Assembly (NCBI RefSeq): GCF_013087515.1
Contig: NZ_JABFCN010000070.1
Span: 310,001 to 374,000, forward strand
DNA from: Rhizobium sophorae
Lineage (GTDB): Bacteria > Pseudomonadota > Alphaproteobacteria > Rhizobiales > Rhizobiaceae
Direction of reading: 5' to 3'
Length of the DNA: 64,000 nt
Shown: piece after piece, positions 26,601 through 34,043 of the stretch
Position numbering within the stretch: the stretch's first letter is position 1
How the letters are laid out: every line of letters begins with the position of its first letter
Program-made: the position numbers and the translations under genes
Notes under the pieces: model-generated
The model's input: the letters and a program-made list of their open reading frames with translations, nothing else
Told to the model about the DNA's origin: nothing
The model's database searches: none

Positions 26601-27704
26601 TTAGGTGTTGAAGCGGAAATGGATGACGTCGCCGTCCTGGACGACGTATTCCTTGCCTTCGTCGCGTGCCTTGCCGGCATCCTTGGCGCCGACTTCGCCG
26701 TTGTATTTGATGTAGTCGTCATAGGCGATGGTGTTGGCGCGGATGAAGCCGCGCTCGAAATCCGAATGGATGACGCCGGCGGCCTGTGGCGCCTTGGTGC
26801 CGCGCTCAATCGTCCAGGCGCGCGTTTCCTTCGGGCCGACGGTAAAATAGGTGATGAGGTGAAGCAGCTTGTAGCCGGCGCGGATCAGCCGGTCGAGGCC
26901 CGCCTCGTCAAGGTCGAGGGCAGAGAGGAATTCCTTGGCTTCCTCTTCGGGAAGCTGGGCAACCTCCGCTTCGATCGCCGCCGAGATGACGACGGTTTCG
27001 GCACCCTGTTCCTTCGCCATCACCTCAACGGCCTCGGTGAATTCATTGCCGGTCGAGGCATCGCCTTCGGCGACGTTGCAGACGTAGAGCACCGGATGCG
27101 AGGTCAGAAGATTGAGGCTCTTGAGGATGACGATTTCCTCCGCATCGAGCGTCGACAGCAGGGTGCGAACCGGCTTGCCGTCGTTGAGCAGCTTCAGCGA
27201 GGCTTCCATGATCGGCAGCATCGCCACCGAATCCTTGTCCTTGCTTGTGGCGCGCTTGCGGGTCTGCTCGGTGCGGCGCTCCAGGCTTTCGAGGTCGGCA
27301 AGCATCAGCTCGGTCTCGATCGTCTCGGCATCGGCGACGGGGTTGATGCGGCCCTCGACATGAGTGATGTCGCTGTCTTCGAAGCAGCGCAGCACATGGA
27401 CGATGGCATCGACCTCGCGGATATTGGCGAGGAACTGGTTGCCGAGGCCTTCACCCTTCGAGGCGCCGCGCACCAGGCCGGCGATATCGACAAAGGAGAT
27501 GCGGGTCGGGATCAGTTCCTTCGACTTGGCGATGTCGGCAAGCTTGCGCATGCGCGGATCGGGAACGGCGACTTCGCCGGTGTTCGGCTCGATGGTGCAG
27601 AAGGGATAATTCGCCGCCTGTGCGGCGGCCGTCTTGGTGAGCGCGTTGAAGAGGGTCGATTTGCCGACATTCGGCAGCCCGACGATACCGCATTTGAAGC
27701 CCAT
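26601..27704 (-). CDS. ychF: Redox-regulated ATPase YchF (Obg-like)
   Basis: A 367-residue Obg-family P-loop protein that prefers ATP and binds ribosomes or 26S-like complexes; in bacteria it modulates stress responses. It has G1 GLPNVGKST (8-16) and G3 DIAGLVRGASKGEGLGNQFL. The C-terminal TGS domain includes TVGPKETRAWTIERGTKAPQAAG, and the protein ends in DGDVIHFRFNT. The ATG at 27704 starts at MGFKCGIVGLPNVGKS, the normal YchF N-terminus; a GTG at 27797 would add 31 residues unlike the family. In rhizobia it lies near pth and rplY, as here. Confidence 0.95.
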   Translation of the reverse strand: MGFKCGIVGLPNVGKSTLFNALTKTAAAQAANYPFCTIEPNTGEVAVPDPRMRKLADIAKSKELIPTRISFVDIAGLVRGASKGEGLGNQFLANIREVDAIVHVLRCFEDSDITHVEGRINPVADAETIETELMLADLESLERRTEQTRKRATSKDKDSVAMLPIMEASLKLLNDGKPVRTLLSTLDAEEIVILKSLNLLTSHPVLYVCNVAEGDASTGNEFTEAVEVMAKEQGAETVVISAAIEAEVAQLPEEEAKEFLSALDLDEAGLDRLIRAGYKLLHLITYFTVGPKETRAWTIERGTKAPQAAGVIHSDFERGFIRANTIAYDDYIKYNGEVGAKDAGKARDEGKEYVVQDGDVIHFRFNT

Positions 27705-27796
27705 GGCTAAAACCTGCTGTTCTTGAATTCCTTGCTGGTGCCTATGGGATAAAGGAGCAATATGGTCAAGTCTTAGAGAGCTTTTAGCGTCGCTCA

Positions 27797-27979
27797 CTTG
27801 CCGACGGATCGGTGCTGGCCTATTCTTGAAAGCGACGGAGATTTCGACGTATTGCTGATTTCACCAGAATACCGGTCGCTGTTCGCATAGACGCAGTTGA
27901 CCTTCTCGGTGTCGAACCCGGCGACCAGCTCCTGCCTGTTTGAGGCCGGGAGCCACGCCGGCTGACGGTCGAAAATTCG
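27797..27979 (-). pseudogene. Open but start-less reading frame, possible gene remnant
   Basis: Between an in-frame TGA at 27980-27982 and the TGA at 27794-27796 the minus strand is open for 61 codons. It has protein-like composition (for example ELVAGFDTEKVNCVYANSDR, then YSGEISNTSKSPSLSRIGQHR) but no ATG, GTG or good ribosome-binding site. It fills most of the 342-base interval between ychF and clpS, which is otherwise empty apart from their promoters. It may be the C-terminal end of a decayed gene. No family recognised. Confidence 0.3.
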
Positions 27980-28046
27980 TCATCGACAATGATTAGCTGA
28001 TTTTGAAGATTACTAACCCCATGTCATCAACGGGTGGATTTTTCCG

Positions 28047-28358
28047 ATGAGTGACAATGACATCGCCCTGAAACCGAAGACCAAGGTGAAGCCGAAGCTG
28101 GACAAGCCGAAGCTTTACAAGGTCATCCTCGTCAATGACGATTATACCCCGCGTGAATTCGTCATCATGATCCTGAAGGCCGTCTTCCGCATGAGCGAGG
28201 AGACAGGCTACCGGGTGATGATGACGGCGCACAAGCTCGGTTCCTGCGTGGTCGTGGTCTGCGCCAGGGACATCGCCGAGACCAAGGCCAAGGAGGGCAT
28301 CGACCTCGCCAAGGGCATGGGCTATCCGCTGATGTTCACCACGGAGCCGGAGGAATAG
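28047..28358 (+). CDS. clpS: ATP-dependent Clp protease adaptor ClpS
   Basis: A 103-residue adaptor that delivers N-degron substrates to ClpA. The N-terminus is Lys-rich and flexible (PKTKVKPKLDKPKLYK). The core has the signature VILVNDDYTPREFVIMIL (residues 26-43), then GYRVMMTAHKLGSCVVVVCARDIAETKA. The NDD motif and HKLGS segment that form the substrate pocket are kept. clpA is not adjacent, so this is the orphan (ClpS2-like) copy common in rhizobia, where a second clpS normally sits beside clpA. ATG at 28047 follows GGTGG. Confidence 0.93.
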   Translation: MSDNDIALKPKTKVKPKLDKPKLYKVILVNDDYTPREFVIMILKAVFRMSEETGYRVMMTAHKLGSCVVVVCARDIAETKAKEGIDLAKGMGYPLMFTTEPEE

Positions 28359-28372
28359 GCATTTTTTTGGGC

Positions 28373-28834
28373 TCAGGGCCGGCGGATCTGATAGCCGGTC
28401 TTGTCCTGCGCGAAGCCGCAATTCTCGTAGAAGCGCAGCGTCGCCGGGTTCTTCGAGCCGGTAAGCAGCATCACCTTGTAGCAGCCGGCTTTCCAGGCCT
28501 GCGTCAACGCATGGCCGATGACGGCGCCGGCATAACCGCGCTGCCGGTGATCGGCGTGGGGCACGACGTTTTCGATGAGTGCATAAGAGGCGCCGCCGCG
28601 CGTCAGGTTCGGCACGACGATCAGTGTGACGGTCGCAACGGCGAGATCACCTGCAAAGCCAATAAGGATCCTCATGCCGGGTTGGGTGAGGATGGCGGAG
28701 AAGCGTTCCTCGGCGATGGCTCCATCCAGAATGGCATCGGTCGGATTCAGATAATGGTAGGGTACAACTAGCCCCGGGAGATCGCCGGCGGCGGCCGGGC
28801 GGATGGCAAAGTCCTGATCCGGCACCGGCCTCAC
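28373..28834 (-). CDS. GNAT family N-acetyltransferase
   Basis: A 153-residue acetyltransferase. The motif A segment IENVVPHADHRQRGYAGAVIGHAL binds acetyl-CoA, and MLLTGSKNPATLRFYENCGF is the usual strand 5 to helix 4 region. The start at 28834 is a GTG whose bases overlap the pth stop (GTGA). A second GTG at 28825 has a better-spaced GGAG and could be the true start, three codons shorter. It is coupled to pth. Substrate unknown. Confidence 0.8.
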   Translation of the reverse strand: MRPVPDQDFAIRPAAAGDLPGLVVPYHYLNPTDAILDGAIAEERFSAILTQPGMRILIGFAGDLAVATVTLIVVPNLTRGGASYALIENVVPHADHRQRGYAGAVIGHALTQAWKAGCYKVMLLTGSKNPATLRFYENCGFAQDKTGYQIRRP

Positions 28835-29562
28835 TCCCCCTTGTTGCCGAACATCTTCTTCAGCATATCGGCCATCGGGCCGCTGGCCGGCAGCTTCGGT
28901 TGATTGCGATTGCGGGCCTGGTGGATATGCGACTGGCCGCCCGAGTTCTTTTCGGTATTCTTGCCTTCCTTACGCGGTTTTTCCTCTTCGGTCGTGCCGC
29001 CCAGGGCCAGTGCGATCTTGTTCATGAGCTGCGAATCCTCGTTCCGCACCAGCATGTCGGCATTGTCGGCGAGCGTGTCGAGCAGCGGCTCCAGCCAGGC
29101 CTTGTCGGCCTTGGCGAAATCGCCGAGCACATGGTTCTGCACCATTTCCTTGATGCCGGGATGGCCGATACCGAGACGTAGCCGCCGGTATTCCCTGCCG
29201 CAATGCGCATCGAGCGACTTGATGCCGTTGTGGCCGTTGTGGCCGCCGCCGGTCTTCAGCCGCGCCTTGCCCTCAGGAAGGTCGAGCTCGTCGTAGATGG
29301 CCACGAGATCGGCCGGCTGGAGCTTATAGAAACGCATGGCTTCGCCGACCGACTCGCCGGAAAGGTTCATGAAGGTCTGCGGCTTCATCAGCAGCACTTT
29401 CTCACCACCGATCTCGCCCTCGGCGATCTCGGCCCTGAACTTCTTCGACCAGGGCGAAAAGCCGTGGCGCCGATGGATGGCGTCGACGGCCATGAAGCCG
29501 ATATTGTGGCGGTTGCCGGCGTATTTGCCGCCGGGATTGCCGAGACCCGCGATGATCAGCAT
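28831..29562 (-). CDS. pth: Peptidyl-tRNA hydrolase
   Basis: A 243-residue Pth that cleaves peptidyl-tRNA released from stalled ribosomes. Typical segments: LIIAGLGNPGGKYAGNRHN (catalytic H19 in GNRHNIG), LLMKPQTFMNLSGESV and GGGHNGHNGIKSL, with active-site residues N and H, then RLRLGIGHPG. About 45 extra residues at the C-terminus are Lys/Asn/Gln-rich (KNTEKNSGGQSHIHQARNRNQ) and end in ADMLKKMFGNK, an extension usual in Rhizobiales. The downstream GNAT gene overlaps its stop. Confidence 0.95.
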   Translation of the reverse strand: MLIIAGLGNPGGKYAGNRHNIGFMAVDAIHRRHGFSPWSKKFRAEIAEGEIGGEKVLLMKPQTFMNLSGESVGEAMRFYKLQPADLVAIYDELDLPEGKARLKTGGGHNGHNGIKSLDAHCGREYRRLRLGIGHPGIKEMVQNHVLGDFAKADKAWLEPLLDTLADNADMLVRNEDSQLMNKIALALGGTTEEEKPRKEGKNTEKNSGGQSHIHQARNRNQPKLPASGPMADMLKKMFGNKGE

Positions 29563-29578
29563 GGCCTGTCTTTCCTCG

Positions 29579-29686
29579 CTAAAGCATGTCGCGCAAAAGG
29601 GTGCAGCGGTTTTGCGACAACCACATGCGTAAAAACAAAGACCTAAAGCACGACAAGCGAATCCGAAAGATCGCGACGCGCTTTAG
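29579..29686. repeat. Rhizobial palindromic intergenic repeat, copy 1
   Basis: 108 bases bounded by CTAAAGC and its complement GCTTTAG. Reverse-complemented, the sequence aligns along its whole length with 44341-44442: AAAGCGCGTCGCG start, TTCGGATTC, AGTCTTT, CAAAAC, GCTGC, and a CATTA/CTTTA end. It lies between the pth promoter and the solute-binding protein gene. This is a known type of short rhizobial repeat with strong hairpin potential and no coding capacity. Confidence 0.85.
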
Positions 29687-29753
29687 AACTTCCCGCCGTT
29701 CACCACCGCGAAATGAAAGCAAAGTCAAGCGGAAAGGGCGGTTGTCTTCGGAG

Positions 29754-30467
29754 TCATTCCGACAGGTTCATGCCGTATTTCAGGAAGATCTGCTTCTGGT
29801 CGCCATCGGCGATCAGCTTGTCGAGAGCAGCCTGCATCCTGGCGAGCAGATCGTCCGGAAAGTTCTTCTCGCAAGCGATGCCCATTGGCTGGGCGGAGAG
29901 CACGGTCACCAATTCCACCGGCTGGTCGGCCTTCAGCTTTTCGTAATAGAGTTCGGAGATCGGCATCATGTCGATGCGCCCGCCAAGCAGCTTGCGCAGC
30001 GTCGCATTGAAGTCGCTGGCGACATCGAGCTTGGTGAAACCCTTCTCCTTCAGGATCGTCTCGGTATAGTCCTCGCGCTGCGTGCCGACCGTATACTTCT
30101 TCGCCTCGTCCAGATTGCTGGCGGTGACGCCCGAGCCCTTGCGGGTGATCAGGATGTTGCGGTCGATGAGCAGCGGCTCGATCCATTTGAACAACGGGTC
30201 GCGTGCGCCGTTGTGGGCGGTCGCAAAGACACAAGTCATCGGCGCCGTGCGGGCAAGGCCGAAAGCGCGCGCCCAGGGCATGATCTCGATGGTGTAGTCG
30301 ACGCCGATCGCGGCCATCACCTTTTCGACCTGCTCGACGGTCGCGCCCTTGATCTCCTTGCCTTCGCGATAGTTGAAGGGGGCATAGTCCTCGGTCGTGA
30401 ACGTCACCGTTTGCGCATGGGCGGTGCAGGGCAGCGCCAGGCATGCGAGAAGCAGGAGCTTTTTCAT
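29754..30467 (-). CDS. Periplasmic solute-binding protein (SBP family 3-like)
   Basis: A 237-residue secreted protein. A 19-residue signal peptide (MKKLLLLACLALPCTAHA) precedes a type II periplasmic binding fold: VTFTTEDYAPFNYREGKEIKGATVEQVEKVM, then MPWARAF. Later segments are VFATAHNGARDPLFKWI and a C-terminal LIADGDQKQIFLKYG. The ATG at 30467 has GGAG nine bases upstream; the in-frame ATG three codons earlier would leave no spacing. There is no permease gene beside it, so it is an orphan binding protein. It starts 26 bases after the GGDEF/EAL gene and may act as its sensor partner. Confidence 0.85.
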   Translation of the reverse strand: MKKLLLLACLALPCTAHAQTVTFTTEDYAPFNYREGKEIKGATVEQVEKVMAAIGVDYTIEIMPWARAFGLARTAPMTCVFATAHNGARDPLFKWIEPLLIDRNILITRKGSGVTASNLDEAKKYTVGTQREDYTETILKEKGFTKLDVASDFNATLRKLLGGRIDMMPISELYYEKLKADQPVELVTVLSAQPMGIACEKNFPDDLLARMQAALDKLIADGDQKQIFLKYGMNLSE

Positions 30468-30493
30468 CCGTATCATCTCCTTTGGTTCTTCGT

Positions 30494-32845
30494 TCACGAG
30501 GCGCGTGCGACGGCCGATTGCGAGGCCGTCAGTTCGTCGATCAGCGTGGCTGCGTGCTGCGGACGATGGAAGAGATAGCCCTGTCCATAGTCAAGCCCCA
30601 TCTGATGGAGCGTGCGGCATTCCTCTTCGGTCTCTATGCCCTCGGCAATGACGGTGCAGTTCATCTTGTGGGAAAGCGTGGTGATGCCTTCGATCAGCAT
30701 GCGGCTCTTCTGACGCACGTCGTCGTCACCGTCGTTGATCGCGCGGGTGAAGGACTGGTCGATCTTGATGATGTCGACGGGGAAACGGTTGAGATAGCTC
30801 AGCGACGAATAGCCCGTGCCGAAATCGTCAAGCGCGATGCGGCAGCCGAAGCGACGAAGCTCCGTGACGATCAAGCGGATCTGTGGGTTGTCGTGCATCA
30901 GCACGGCTTCGGTGATCTCGACGACGATGCGCTCGGGGCGGATGCCGTGGCGGCCGACGATGGCGGCAAGACGGGCCGGCAGCGCCGGCTCGAACTGCAG
31001 CGGCGAGAAGTTGATGGCGAGATAGGTATCCTGCATGCCTGATATGCGGGAAATCTTCGCGAGGTTGGCGATCGCCTTTTCCATGATGACGTTGCCGACG
31101 CGGACGATCTTTGCCGTTTCCTCGGCGACGCTGATGATCTCGGCCGGCGGCATCAGGCCCTTCTGCGGATGGTTGAGGCGCATCAGCGCCTCGAAACCTG
31201 CAATGCCGCGGCCGTTCAGGGTGACGATCGGCTGCAGGAAGGCCTCGAACCAGTTGTCGACGAGGCCGGCTTCGATATTGGCCTCGATTTCGGCGCGGCT
31301 GCGGGCACGGTCGAGCATGGCATTGTCGAAGAGCTGTGCGCCGTTCTTGCCGTCGCGTTTCTTGGCATACATCGCCATGTCGGATTTTTGCAGCAGTTCG
31401 GCCGCGGTTTCGGCATGATGCGGATAGATGGCGATGCCGACGGAAGCGCTCAGATGCATGTCGGGGGCGAATGGCGTTTCGAAGATCGAGGCGATCTGCT
31501 CGCACATCACCTTGGCGCGGTTTTCGGCGTCCTTTGCCGGCAGCAGGATGGCAAATTCGTCGCCGCCGAGACGAGCCGCCTCGTCGGAGGGGGCAAGATG
31601 GGTCTTCAGGCGCTCGACGAGTTCGACCAGCGCCGTGTCACCGGCGGCATGGCCCATATTGTCGTTGATCCACTTGAAGCGGTCGAGATCGACGAAGAGA
31701 CAGGCGAGTTCCTGGCCGGCGGCGTCGGCGGCGGCGATCTTGTTGTCGAGGACGGCTTCGAAGCCCTGGCGATTGAGAAGCCCGGTGAGGTGATCGGTGA
31801 TTGCCTGGCGGTGGTTGCGGTCCTCGGAGGCCTTGAGTTCGGTAACATCGGTCATGACCGAAAGCGAGAGGTGGTCTTGAGCGCCAGCTCCCGCCTCCGA
31901 TTCCATGATGAGGACGTCCATGGTGCGGCCATCGAGGCAGACGAACTTGACGGTGACGGTCATGCCGCTTTCGGCCTGGCGGCGCTTGACGAATTTGTCG
32001 CGGGTCGCGGGGGTGACGAGATCGGCGAAGTTGCGGCCGATGACGGCGGCGCGATGATAACCTGTGGCAAGCAGCCAATAATCGCTGACGGCGGTGATGC
32101 GGTCTTCCTCGTCGAGCGAGAAGAGCATGGCGGGGGTCAGATTGTAGATGTCGGTGGCGCGGCGGTGGGCGAGCTTCAGCTCCTTTTCCTCGCTTTCGAG
32201 CTTGGTCTGCATCTCGTTGAAGCTATGGGCAAGCCGTCCCATCTCGTCGTTCGACTGCCAGTCGACATGATGGCGGGAGCCCAGCTGGCGGGTGGCCTCG
32301 ATTGCCGCCGTCAGCCGCATCAGCGGCTGGATGACGAAGAAGCGGTTGCCGATCAGCGCCGTGCCGAAAACGGTCAGCACCGCGAAGATGAAGATCGAGA
32401 TGAAGACGACCTCTTCCTGCTTCAGGCCGGAAAACAGGCCGAGCGCGGGATAATAGACGCTGATGCTGCCGAGATTTTTCGGACCGTCGACGGTGTTGTA
32501 GATGATGGCGCGCGACACCTGCACGAGCTTGCCGTCGAAGGAGCGCGGAATGGTGGACTGGCTGACGTCGAGCTGGCCTGACTGGTCACGCACTTCGACC
32601 TTGACGATGGCGCCCTGGGAAACGACCGTCGCGCTGATCTGGGTGACGCTGTCCTCATCGAGGTCCCACAGGGGTTTGGCCAGCGCCTGGGCATTGGCGA
32701 CAAGAAGAACGGAGATATGGTCGCGTATTTCCTTGTCGGCCCGTTCCGAGGAAAGAAAAAGGAAGAGAACAAAGAGGGGAGCGACAAAAACAAGCAGTGC
32801 TCCACAAACTATCGCAAAAAATCTGTTCTCAACGGAATTGTTCAT
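30494..32845 (-). CDS. Membrane-anchored PAS-GGDEF-EAL protein (cyclic-di-GMP turnover)
   Basis: A 783-residue inner-membrane signalling enzyme. Transmembrane segments lie at about residues 10-32 and 150-175, enclosing a periplasmic sensor. HAMP, PAS (about 235-340), GGDEF and EAL domains follow. GGDEF at 427-431 is intact (RLGGDEFAILL), as is EAL at 552-554 (GFEALMRL) with DDFGTGYSSL further on. It could therefore both make and degrade cyclic di-GMP. The start at 32845 is MNNSVENRFF; the longer frame is not supported. The downstream orphan solute-binding protein may feed it a ligand signal. Confidence 0.9.
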   Translation of the reverse strand: MNNSVENRFFAIVCGALLVFVAPLFVLFLFLSSERADKEIRDHISVLLVANAQALAKPLWDLDEDSVTQISATVVSQGAIVKVEVRDQSGQLDVSQSTIPRSFDGKLVQVSRAIIYNTVDGPKNLGSISVYYPALGLFSGLKQEEVVFISIFIFAVLTVFGTALIGNRFFVIQPLMRLTAAIEATRQLGSRHHVDWQSNDEMGRLAHSFNEMQTKLESEEKELKLAHRRATDIYNLTPAMLFSLDEEDRITAVSDYWLLATGYHRAAVIGRNFADLVTPATRDKFVKRRQAESGMTVTVKFVCLDGRTMDVLIMESEAGAGAQDHLSLSVMTDVTELKASEDRNHRQAITDHLTGLLNRQGFEAVLDNKIAAADAAGQELACLFVDLDRFKWINDNMGHAAGDTALVELVERLKTHLAPSDEAARLGGDEFAILLPAKDAENRAKVMCEQIASIFETPFAPDMHLSASVGIAIYPHHAETAAELLQKSDMAMYAKKRDGKNGAQLFDNAMLDRARSRAEIEANIEAGLVDNWFEAFLQPIVTLNGRGIAGFEALMRLNHPQKGLMPPAEIISVAEETAKIVRVGNVIMEKAIANLAKISRISGMQDTYLAINFSPLQFEPALPARLAAIVGRHGIRPERIVVEITEAVLMHDNPQIRLIVTELRRFGCRIALDDFGTGYSSLSYLNRFPVDIIKIDQSFTRAINDGDDDVRQKSRMLIEGITTLSHKMNCTVIAEGIETEEECRTLHQMGLDYGQGYLFHRPQHAATLIDELTASQSAVARAS

Positions 32846-32975
32846 GGTTCCGTCTACTCCCCAGGCCGGCCATATTTGCTGTCGCGCGTTGAGGCGGCTT
32901 CTTCGCAGCTGACGGAGCATGCTTTCACGAATTTGTTAAATGTTGCTGAAACGGGGGCTTTCCAGGCAACGAAAA

Positions 32976-33000
32976 GCCCGCTTTCCAGGGGAAAGCGGGC
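32976..33000 (-). terminator. Rho-independent terminator of rplY
   Basis: Eleven-base-pair perfect stem (32976-32986 with 32990-33000) with a three-base loop. On the minus strand it is followed by TTTTC, 28 bases beyond the rplY stop, so it fits rplY termination. Confidence 0.8.
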
Positions 33001-33028
33001 CATATGCTTTACAAATTGGTCGAAGCGA

Positions 33029-33637
33029 TCAGGCTTCGGCTTCGCCTTCCGCGGCGCTCTCGTCGATGCCGGCAGCCGGAGCGATAATCGTCGCGATCGT
33101 GAAGTCGCGGTCGATGACCGGGGTGACACCCTTCGGCAGGGTGACTTCCGAGATATGGATGCTGTCGCCGATCTTCCTGCCGCTGAGGTCAATATTGAAG
33201 AACTCAGGGATCGCATCGGCCGGGCAATGAACTTCGACTTCATGGCGAACGATGTTCAGAACACCGCCGACCTTGAGGCCCGGGGACTTCTCGTCGTTGA
33301 TGAAGTGAACGGGGATTTCGACGGTCACCTGGGTGTTGCCGGAGACGCGCAGGAAATCGACATGCATCGTGAAGTCACGGACCGGATCGAGCTGGTAGTC
33401 CTTCGGCAGAACCTTGTGCTTCTTGCCGTCGACTTCGATCGTCGCCACGGTGGTCATGAAACCACCGGCGTGAATGCGCTTCGTCACCTCATTGGTGTTG
33501 AGAGCGATGGCAATGGGGGCCTGCTTGTCACCATAGATGACAGCGGGAATCAAACCGTTGCGGCGAAGTTCACGGGCGGACCCCTTACCAACCCGTTCGC
33601 GCGCCTCGGCCTTGAGCTCGTAAGTTTCCTGGCTCAT
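33029..33637 (-). CDS. rplY: 50S ribosomal protein L25/general stress protein Ctc
   Basis: A 202-residue L25 of the Ctc (two-domain) type, which binds 5S rRNA. The N-terminal part has ELKAEARERVGKGSARELRRNGLIPAVIYGDKQAP, the classic L25 start, and the second domain includes VHFINDEKSPGLKVGGVLN and EVEVHCPADAIPEFF. The C-terminal acidic tail (DESAAEGEAEA) is usual in alphaproteobacteria. The ATG at 33637 follows GAAAGGA. Monocistronic with a terminator at 32976. Confidence 0.95.
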   Translation of the reverse strand: MSQETYELKAEARERVGKGSARELRRNGLIPAVIYGDKQAPIAIALNTNEVTKRIHAGGFMTTVATIEVDGKKHKVLPKDYQLDPVRDFTMHVDFLRVSGNTQVTVEIPVHFINDEKSPGLKVGGVLNIVRHEVEVHCPADAIPEFFNIDLSGRKIGDSIHISEVTLPKGVTPVIDRDFTIATIIAPAAGIDESAAEGEAEA

Positions 33638-34043
33638 GGCTATTCCTTTCGAGGTTATTTGGAGAGTTCGGCGGTGGGCAAAAGCCTTGTTCCGACGAAC
33701 CGGAGGCGGGTATGACCCGACCTCATCCGCGTTGCCTCCAAGGGTGTCTACACGGATCGGTGGCCTATATTATAAGTCGATCGGAAACGCAAGTTGCGGA
33801 TTCGGGCCGTTTTCCGGTGATATATACGCTTCGACAAGCCGAGACTGCATTCGAGCATCGCGTCGATCGTCAACGGTGAGCCGAATGCCGCATACGAGGG
33901 GCGGTGTTCTCGCCTTTCCCCCGGATGCGTGGCCGTATGAACGGCAAAATTGCCAATCTCTTCCCTAGCTGAGGTTGACATCGGCGCGCTTCGCATCTTT
34001 GGATGGCCCGCATTCAAAAAAGCGGCTGAGGAGAAATCGGACT
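33638..34043. other. Divergent control region between rplY and the secreted protein gene
   Basis: 406 bases without a gene. On the minus strand a TTGCGT (33787-33792), a 17-base spacer and TATAGG (33764-33769) form a reasonable rplY promoter, giving an rplY leader of about 120 bases. On the plus strand a TTGACA at 33975-33980 is a good -35 for the gene at 34044, though no strong -10 follows. Nothing else recognised. Confidence 0.4.
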
